In this document: in pieces, positions 56,664-64,000 of the stretch
Layout: each line of letters opens with the position of its first letter
Numbering within the stretch: the first letter of the stretch is position 1
NCBI GenBank assembly: GCA_026120035.1
Contig: JALRME010000006.1
Coordinates: 1,240,001 to 1,304,000, forward strand
DNA from: Coleophoma eucalyptorum
Lineage: Eukaryota; Ascomycota; Leotiomycetes; Helotiales; Dermateaceae
Direction of reading: 5' to 3'
DNA: 64,000 nt
Program-made: the position numbers and the translations under genes
The notes under the pieces: generated by a model
What the model saw: only the letters and a program-made list of their open reading frames with translations
Database searches by the model: none
Told to the model about the DNA's origin: nothing

Positions 56664-57733
56664 TCACTTGTAAAGCCCAGAGCGAAACCTCTCCAACACC
56701 TGCCGAATATAGCTAGCTGCCACTTGGTAGTCCTAAGCCGCTACTCACCCAATATAATCATCCTCGTCATCAAAACTCCCTTCGCTGTCCTCATCCCCGT
56801 CATCCCAGTCCTCCTCGTTAAGTTCAAATTCCATCTCCTCATCGTCACTGTACTCTTCTTGAGAGGCCACCTGCGCCTTCTGGGCCAACCTCCTCATTAC
56901 AGCCCTTTCCTCAACGAGATCCCAGTCTCGTTCGGCATCCCACTCGAAGCCGTCCAGCTCGATGAATTGTTTTCGGATACGTAATCTGCGCGCTTTTATC
57001 CTAGCCTCGTCACATTGCTTGCCAAAGGATGCAATTGCCTGCATCATGGTGCTGGCCATGTCCCCCTGACCCCTCAGCCTTTGTACGTGAAGTCCCGAGA
57101 CCCAATCCTTCTGACTCTCCACCCACGCACCCTGAAGTTCGTGATATAATAGCGCCTCCCCATAGAAGCCAGATAATAGATTCTTCCAGTTGCAGGAGAG
57201 CTCGAGGTTATCGTAGTCGACGTGGAGTGCAGGTATAGGAGTGTCGTTTAGATCACGCCGAATCTGTACACTATGGTGGGGGGCTTCGAGGTCGTGCTTC
57301 TCGATACGTTTGCGAAGCCGGCGGCGCAGCAGGTCCTTGTAAGTTTCGGCGCATTGATCGAGCTGGAAGACGGCTCTTTCCATATCATCAGAGAGGCGTG
57401 CAAACCGGAACTTGACGTTGATCAACATGCGCGCATAGTCCTCGGAATAATGGATTCCTAAGATAGTCAGATGAATATATTCCCAGCCGCCAAGAAGCGG
57501 AACGCCTTACCCAGGTCATAATGGATCCAGGTCTTGGGCAGATGCTTGCCGCGGAACATGAACTCGACGACATCTCGAAATGCCGTGGACACATTGCGAC
57601 ATGAGGTCCAGAGTTGGGGCAGGTCGGGGTCTTTGTTCAGATTCTCAAGAATGCGAATCCACAGCTCGGTGGGGAGCGCTGGGAGCTGCCGGGCATGCGG
57701 CAGACTCGGACTCGTGGCTGGGATTGTCGCCAT
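56664..57733 (-). CDS. F-box domain protein with acidic C-terminal region
   Basis: Probable substrate adaptor of an SCF ubiquitin ligase. Exons 57733-57511, 57457-56749 and, in my reading, 56712-56664 give 326 residues. The F-box is at about 18-60 (LPALPTELWIRILENLN...DLPQLWTSCRNVSTAFRDVV). The middle (ARMLINVKFRFARLSDDMER, WKNLLSGFYGEALLYHELQG) is conserved in style among fungal F-box proteins, and a strongly acidic stretch (about 275-310) precedes the end. Exon 2 would stop at 56745 (DDYIG), but a perfect GTGAGT overlaps that stop. Splicing a 36-bp intron adds YIRQVLERFRSGLYK, which looks like the real end of this family. If the intron is wrong, the CDS ends at 56745. Confidence 0.78.
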
Positions 57734-58194
57734 CAGTGTGGGGAAGAGGAGGAAGAAGAAGGAGAGATAGGTACGACGGTCATGATGGGAGGCTATATGA
57801 TGGGAGAATAAGCCGCCGGGTTAGGAAAAGGAACAGAGTGGGAGAGCAAAGAGAGTTTGCGACGTTCACGTTATCGACGGCATACATGCACATGCACATG
57901 CAGCCCAGGTGGGCAGAGGTGGGAAGACCACGGCCAGTGAGGCAGAGCCAGGCAAGGGGAGGAGTTCGTTTGGATGTAAGTCAAGCACGAAGGATGATGA
58001 CATGTCGGGATGTGACTTGCTGATAGCACGGACGTCGCTTGTACGTGCTCGACGTTTGCGACCATCGACGTTTGGCCCGTCGGATTTGCATGTGAAGACA
58101 GATGGATATCGAGAGATCCATGGTGGATTAATCTTGTAATTCGCATTCATTGAGAGTTCCCCTTTCTTTTCTCTCGGCCCTCATTTACTCTAAG
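57734..58194. other. Spacer holding the F-box gene promoter
   Basis: About 460 bp between the F-box start and the aldehyde dehydrogenase stop. It has a short cacatg repeat near 57887-57902. No gene is supported. Confidence 0.5.
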
Positions 58195-59734
58195 CTATTC
58201 AAACACCTTCTTCCATACCCATAGCGATCTCGAGTTGCAGTATGCTTTCAAGCCTGTCATTCCCCATTCGCTTCCTATGCCGCTCCACTTATGGCCGCCA
58301 AACGGCACATTCGGCGCGACATCGAAGTGGGAATTGATCCAGACACTGCCTGCAGAGAGCTCCCGTCCCATCCTCTCTGCTCGTGCAACATCTTTGCTCC
58401 AGACCGACGCTCCCAACCCAGTCTTGCCACTATTCGCACGTTCCAGCACGTCTTCTTCATCCGTCCATTTCAACAGCGGGATGATGGGCCCAAATGGCTC
58501 CTCCGTCACGATTCGCGAGTCATCGGGAGGGTTGTCGATGATGGCCGGTGTGATGAAGTAGCCTTTAGAGAACTCTTGGATCTCACCACCATATGCCGCC
58601 TTCCATGAGCATTTGTCAATCTCCGAATAGAGATCTTTCACTTTTTCATATCTGCAAATGTCAGCCAGTCAGTCCATTGAGGCGGCGCAGATGACTTACT
58701 GCATGCTGTTCTGTAATGGCCCGACCAATACATCCGGCTCAAACCCTTCTCCCGTCTTGACGGTCTTGGTAAACTCGACTAGAGCATCTCTAAATTGGTC
58801 GTAGATCTTCTCGTGGATATAAATTCGCTTGATCAACATGCAAATTTGGCCGGAATTCATAAACGCCAGCGTTGCAATCTTGGGCACGATCTTCTCGATT
58901 TGAACATCTTCGCAGATAATCGCTGGGTCATTCCCACCCAGCTCGAGGGTGACTCGCTTCAGCGTCTTTGCGCAACTCTCCATGACTTTCTTGCCCGTGG
59001 CAATAGAGCCGGTGAAGGCAATTTTGTCAATGTCCGGGTGTTCTGTTAGCATTGGTCCCAGATCGTCGCCTCCACTGAGGACCTGCAGTACTCCAGGAGG
59101 GAAAATGGACATTCCGATTTCGCCCAGTTTAAGATCGCAATAAGGAGTGTAAGGGGACGGCTTCATGATCATGGTGTTTCCCGTCAGCAATGCTGGGCCG
59201 ACTTTTCCCAGGCCTAGGAGAATTGGCCAATTCCACGGGACAATACCGCAGCATACGCCAATGGGTGGGAAGGTTTGATAGACGGTTCGCTCGTCGTTCT
59301 CGTCGAGAATCTCATCCTTAACCTCCATGGTTGAGAAGGCGCGCAGCCAGCTCAAAGTCATGCCGAATTCAATGGCTGACAGACCCAAAGGCTTGCCTTG
59401 CTCCTTTACCAGCAAATTCTGCAATTCTTCGAGGTTGGCTTCGATGGCATCCGCGTATGCAGCGAGGAGCTTCCCTCGCTCGGCGAAGCTGGTTTTCGAC
59501 CAGGTCTTGAACGCCTGCCGGGCGTGCTTGACTGCCGTGTCGACATCTTCTTGGGTGGAAACGGGGACCTCGTAAAGAGGCTCGCCTGTTGCAGGATTGA
59601 GCGCGTGACGGGTAGTCTTGGTGGGGGAGAATTGGTTGTTGACTATGTTTCCTGGATATGTCTAAGCGAGGGGATATTAGCTGCTACCTTACTTTCTGCA
59701 GTCCAAGTGGCTTGCGACGTACTGTGAAATCCAT
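58195..59734 (-). CDS. NAD(P)-dependent aldehyde dehydrogenase
   Basis: Oxidises an aldehyde to the acid in the cytosol or peroxisome. Exons 59734-59723 (12 nt, MDFT), 59661-58700 and 58651-58195 give 476 residues, normal for the ALDH superfamily. The first intron (61 bp, GTACGT...TTAG) was set so that TTYPGNIVNNQFSP reads through. Key residues are all present: oxyanion Asn148 (VPWNWP), NAD-binding Lys171 (MKPSPYTP), FTGSIATGKK (220-228), general base Glu244 (LELGGND) and catalytic Cys278 (SGQICML). EEPFGPIIPLLKW and the C-terminal GHKWSGIGSEWG are also family-typical. The sequence is closest in style to fungal aldehyde or succinate-semialdehyde-like ALDHs with a GQIC nucleophile site. No targeting signal; substrate open. 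Confidence 0.93.
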
Positions 59735-61100
59735 GGTGAAATTGATTGCCCCTCTTTGCGATGAAGAAAGGAACTTGACCACACAGCCCTTCTTAATAGT
59801 ACTGCAGCGAGTGAGGGGTACATGGGCATGCTCGTTAAATCAACTATGAACGATAACAAAGTGAAGATCTCGCGCCGCAATCTAGCATGCGACGTGGGTT
59901 AGGCTTGCCTGGAAGTAACTGGTGGGGTACGTTCTTTCAAGGGTAACTGTATATGCTGATGCTTCCCCCGCACTTGGGCCCTTGACTATGACATGGTGAC
60001 GCGGCTCATGGAGGGTGTGATCAACAGCCTGTTCAGACCAGATGCGAGAGGCAACATGAATATTATTTTTTTCAGTGTTGTCGCAACCACCGCCATTCCT
60101 TATCTTGTATTTATTGTGCCTTGCAGTACATGTATATATGTGGTGTCTTGTCATTTATCGAAATTGACCGAGTTTCTCTCGTAAGATAATGGATTCGAGA
60201 TGTCTTAGATCCAAAGTCTCAGAACCATATCATATACAACCCGCATCTTATCGTAAAAAAGGGCCAATAGTGCCCCATAGAAGGTAGAGTTCAGATATTG
60301 CTCAGAAGCCAAGTATAAGCACTACATGCCATAAGACGAAAAAAACCCCCTGCCCGCAGCTCGGATGTAGATTTAGTGCCAGAGAGGAAAAGTCGGGTTT
60401 AAATCTTAGAATAAGCGGATCTTAGCGGGAGGGTTTTTATATTGCGACGCGGTCCCCCCGGTATGGGTTGACGAGATGACCAGTTGTGAACCTCTTGGCG
60501 GGAGCACTAATGATACGTGTCCGTTTACTCGATCCTGCAAATAAATAAATCGACGGCCTTGGTCTTACTTTCACAATCTCACGCGCAGATCGTATCTGCA
60601 GAGGTGACATAAGTACCTAAGACATGTCGGATGTACAGGTTGTGGGGATCAAACTGACCAGTCTTGGCATCCAAAATATATACCCACAGTATGAAGCTTA
60701 TGTGAGAAACAATAATCCTTCCGGGGGAACTCCCTTCACTTCCCATGGTGTGCACATCTAACTCGCTAATATGACTTCCCTTTTCAAGTAATTTTGGAGC
60801 TAGGACATCGCTTACACGCGACGAGGCTCAAAACAGACATTCTCTGCTACAGCATCACTCTGGCATTATAGAGACGAATATTGTATATAAATGGGTATAT
60901 TAACATTAACTAAGGTTGAAGTGTAACTACAGAAACATTTTCCCAGTACTCTATTATTCTCCTTCTAACTCTAGGTAAAAGAAATTTATAAGATGAGATG
61001 AACTTTTGAATTGAATAAAAAGGTTGTAAAGAAGTAGTCGGCGTAATGTGTTGTCGTAGAATTGAATGATTAGACTATTTAATGTCCATTTCTGATGCGA
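59735..61100. other. AT-rich intergenic, no supported gene
   Basis: About 1.37 kb between the aldehyde dehydrogenase start and the 3' end of the WSC gene. Nothing coding is supported. 60880-61080 is notably AT-rich and probably contains the WSC gene's terminator region. Confidence 0.55.
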
Positions 61101-64000
61101 TTAAGCTGTTGCAGTCGCCGTAGACTGGGCTGAGGTGCTCGTAGTACTCGAGGTAACGAGTCTTGCCCCGAACACTCCATCATGGACAGCTGCACCCAAG
61201 GTACTTTTGAGGTAGCATGCCGAGCCGCTTAAGGAGACATCGACACAGCCAGATCTTGCATCGCATTGGAGGATACAAGCTGCTAAGTTGGCTGCATATT
61301 GTCCATTAGGCGAAGGCATGTCACCACCAGCGTGGTCAATGCCGCATTCGATGTAGTAGTCATTTCCTGTCTCTGGAATAGTATATATAGTGTTGTTGGA
61401 GGCCGGGCAGGAGATTGAAGTAACGCTTGCGGTGGCAGAGGTCGATGTCGATGTTGATGTTGATGTCGAGGTCAACGTGGACTGTATTAATGTGGTAGAA
61501 GTCAAAGATGACGAACTAGAGGAAGATGAATTTGAAGAAGAATCTGTAGAAGATGAATCTATAACAGATGAGCTGGTGACAGACGGTGTGCTTGACGACA
61601 AAGTAGATGTTGTTGAGGAGATAAGGGTTGTCAGAGTGGTAGGGTCTGAAGAGGTGGGCAATGAATCAGTGGATGACAATGTCGATGAAGACGTTGTGGA
61701 TGTCAAGGATGTTGTTGAAGATGATGCATCGCTGAGCAATCTTGCTCCGAAGACTCCATCTTTGACAGGAGTTCCAACACTGCTCTTAAGGTAACAAGCT
61801 GATCCACTCAAGGAGATGTCCACACATCCATCTCTTGCATCACATCGAGCAATGCATGCACTAAGTCCGGAAGCATATTGCCCATTTGGTGACGGCATAT
61901 CACCACCCGCATGATCAATGCCACATTCAATAAGATATTGATTGCCAGATGTGGTAATGTAGACAGTATTGTTAGAAGCAGGGCAGGAAACCAAGCTTGG
62001 AGTTGCGGCTGCGGATGTTGAAGTGGAAGACAGGGAGGTGGATGACGAGGAGGAAGTAGTCTCAGAGGCTGAAGTGGTCGAAGATGTAGATGAAGACGAA
62101 ACTGTAGCGGAGGCGGTTACAGAGGTCGAGGATGAAGTGGTTGCAGCTGCAGAGGTTGAGGTTGAATCCGTAGAGCCTGCCACAACCAGTCTTGCGCCAT
62201 AGACATTACCACTTACGGCTGCCCCAACAACACTCTTCATATAGCATGCGGATCCACTCAATGAAACATCAACACATCCTAATCTTGCATCACACAAGGC
62301 AATACAAGCAGCCAAATCCGCGGCGTTCTGTGGGTTTGGTGCAGACATATCGCCTCCAGCATGGTCAACACCGCATTCAATAATATATTGGTTTCCACTG
62401 GATACTTCCGTATAGGTGGTGCCGTTATCATCAGGGCAGGAAACCGAGCTTGGGGTTGGGGCTGCGGATGCTGAAGTGGTAGACAGGGAGGTGGATGAAG
62501 ACGAAGTCATATTGGTTGCAGGTGCAGAGGCCGAGGTTGAAATGGTTGAAGTTGTAGAGCTTGCTACAACCAGTCTTGCGCCATAGACATTGCCACTTAC
62601 GGCTGCCCCGACAGCACTCTTCATATAGCATGCGGTTCCACTTAATGAAACATCAACACATCCTGATCTTGCATCGCATAAAGCAATGCATGAAGCCAAG
62701 TCCACGGCGTTTTGTGGGTTTGGTGCAGACATATCGCCTCCAGCATGATCAACACCACATTCGATAACATATTGGTTTCCACTGGATGCTAGCGTATAGG
62801 TGGTGCCATTGTCATCGGGGCAGGTAACCGAGGTGGAAGAAATCGCAGATTTGGTAGCGACACTAGCTGCGCTAGAGCCGGTAGAAGAACTTGAGCTCGA
62901 GGCCACAACAGAAGTTCCATTGCTGGCATACATGGTGAGGCGGTTTCCAGCGCCGCAGAGCTCTAATGCATTGCCCGAGCAAGTCATGGAGCAATCCGAC
63001 GTGGTTGTGTTGGTATTTCCAGCAGAGATGGAATTGCCGCAATAGCATTCTGAAGAGTATTCGACACCAAAGTAAGTGTACGAAGAACAGAAGGAGGCAC
63101 ATGACTCAATAGTCATAGATGAAGAGCTGTAGCTGGTTCCGGCCAAAGCTCGCGAAGGACTGTTATCAAGATAACATCCCTTATAGTTATAACCATTGAC
63201 AGTTGCAGGTGCCGATGGCTCTGCGAGAATGGTAGGAGTACCATTTGACCAGAGAGACAAGCGATTGTTTGCACCGCATATTTCTGAGGAATTGCCAGTG
63301 CAGGCGGAAGTACAACCTTGGTCAGTCCCTTTGGTCGCTTTGGCAGTGAGAGTGTTTCCGCAGAAGCACTGGCTGGAATATTCCATTCCAGCGATGCTGT
63401 AACCCAATTTCGCACATGCGTAGGTGCAAAGCTCAACAGAGTTGCTACTGTTATCATAGGCCAGATACTTCAAGGTCGCTGGACTTTGATCTGTGTAACA
63501 TCCCGCATATGTCATGCCGGAGTAAGTTCCTGATGGCTGAGGAACGGTCGAGGTGCATGTCGCATCGGGCAGAGGGTTGTCGCCAACAGCCTGTCGTGGA
63601 CAATAAAAATCAGTGGCACGCGAAAGATCGCCATTGAAATTGTCGACAAACAAGCGTGCACGTCCAGCGTCAGAAGCAAACTGCCTTTAAGTTAGCATAC
63701 GTGATAGAAAAGGTTGTTCATCAGACTCACCATAGTTCCAGCATCATGTCCGGCGTTAATATAGTCGATGGTGTCGCAAGCAGCATTGGATGCGGAGGTA
63801 CATTGAGGGGGGAACCAGTTGATAAAGTTGAAGAATCGCTCATTACGGTTTGCTCCTGTCGTGAAAGGATCACAGTCACTCGAGTCGTCTCCCAAGTCTT
63901 GCAAACCTCGAGCGTAGGCAATCGATCTGGAGTTATAGTTTGCCATAACGGCGGCGCCACCTTTGGCAACTAATGTGGCACCGTAGGTGGGATCATAGTT
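61101..64000 (-). CDS. Extracellular WSC-domain protein with four PAN/apple-like repeats, 5' end beyond window
   Basis: Exons >64000-63731 and 63680-61101 give 950 residues in frame; the 50-bp intron (GTGAGT...GGCAG) joins NAGHDAGTM to FASDAGRARL. Residues 1-115 here are the end of an N-terminal domain I cannot name (GDDSSDCDPFTTGANRNERF; INWFPPQC). Two WSC domains follow, at about 63515-63252 (YAGCYTDQS to GANNRLSLW) and 63198-62925 (YKGCYLDNS to GAGNRLTMY); WSC modules bind polysaccharide. Then come four 86-89-residue six-cysteine repeats at 62828-62562, 62444-62178, 61991-61734 and 61415-61155, separated by Ser/Thr-rich linkers likely to be O-mannosylated. No C-terminal membrane helix or GPI signal is seen; the protein ends in TSAQSTATATA, so secretion into or onto the wall is inferred. 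Confidence 0.82.
61155..62828 (-). repeat. Four intragenic copies of an 86-89-residue cysteine-rich module
   Basis: Units 62828-62562, 62444-62178, 61991-61734 and 61415-61155. Each reads SCP...N.T.Y...(G)NQY.IECG.DHAGGDM.(S/A)PN...C...CDAR.GCVD.SLSG.ACY.KS, with six cysteines at constant spacing. Units 1 and 2 are near-identical to each other, and units 3 and 4 form a second similar pair, which suggests stepwise duplication. Confidence 0.85.

Noticed and set aside
61390..62202. Plus-strand Val/Glu/Asp-rich frames
   Set aside because: Antisense of the Ser/Thr-rich linkers in the WSC protein.

Overview
The window is nuclear DNA of a filamentous ascomycete (Pezizomycotina). The evidence is many genes cut by 36-170 bp spliceosomal introns with GTRNGY donors and CTAAC-like branch sites, fungus-specific families (HET domain, Zn2Cys6 regulators, Cet1-type RNA triphosphatase, WSC proteins, Pth11/rhodopsin-like receptors), and widely spaced genes on both strands. 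The class cannot be fixed from sequence alone; the gene set would suit Leotiomycetes or a relative. I assembled the exons by hand from reading frame, splice signals and family motifs. Two genes run off the window: CET1 at the left edge and a WSC protein at the right edge.

Layout. 0-7 kb: two conserved housekeeping genes read outward from one 0.85 kb promoter, CET1 (mRNA capping, minus) and RPN2 (26S proteasome lid/base scaffold, plus). 8.8-10.7 kb: an NCS1-type nucleobase/allantoin permease with a perfect 9-bp inverted repeat in its leader. 10.7-19.6 kb: an AT-rich, gene-poor accessory stretch with an orphan coiled-coil protein, a divergent HET-domain protein and a broken remnant of a larger gene. 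19.6-22.4 kb: a PhyH-type dioxygenase convergent with a Zn2Cys6 regulator. 24-31 kb: a mitochondrial-looking polyol SDR, a small MGSS protein, a doubtful small membrane protein, a second SDR and an AT-hook/transmembrane protein. 31-33 kb: a secreted seven-exon GH79 glycosidase. 34-42 kb: an extended SDR, JIP5 (ribosome biogenesis), a Fat1-type acyl-CoA synthetase and GPI17/PIG-S. 42-45.6 kb is empty of convincing genes. 45.6-52.2 kb: a candidate small cluster of a second PhyH dioxygenase, a Zn2Cys6/fungal_trans regulator and a sugar-porter MFS transporter. 54.8-59.7 kb: a seven-helix rhodopsin-like receptor, an F-box protein and an aldehyde dehydrogenase. 61-64 kb: a large extracellular WSC protein with four PAN/apple-like repeats.

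How they fit together. Core genes (CET1, RPN2, JIP5, GPI17, the acyl-CoA synthetase) alternate with accessory nutrition or environment genes. The clearest functional group is 45.6-52.2 kb, where the regulator and transporter share a 780-bp divergent promoter and the oxygenase is convergent with the regulator. I found no mobile element, CRISPR, tRNA or rRNA that I could support. The most unusual features are gene structures: a 10-nt microexon that splits the first CxxC of a Zn2Cys6 domain and is followed by a GC-AG intron, a 14-nt microexon in the MFS gene, tiny first coding exons of 7 and 12 nt, and a probable short last exon of the F-box gene.
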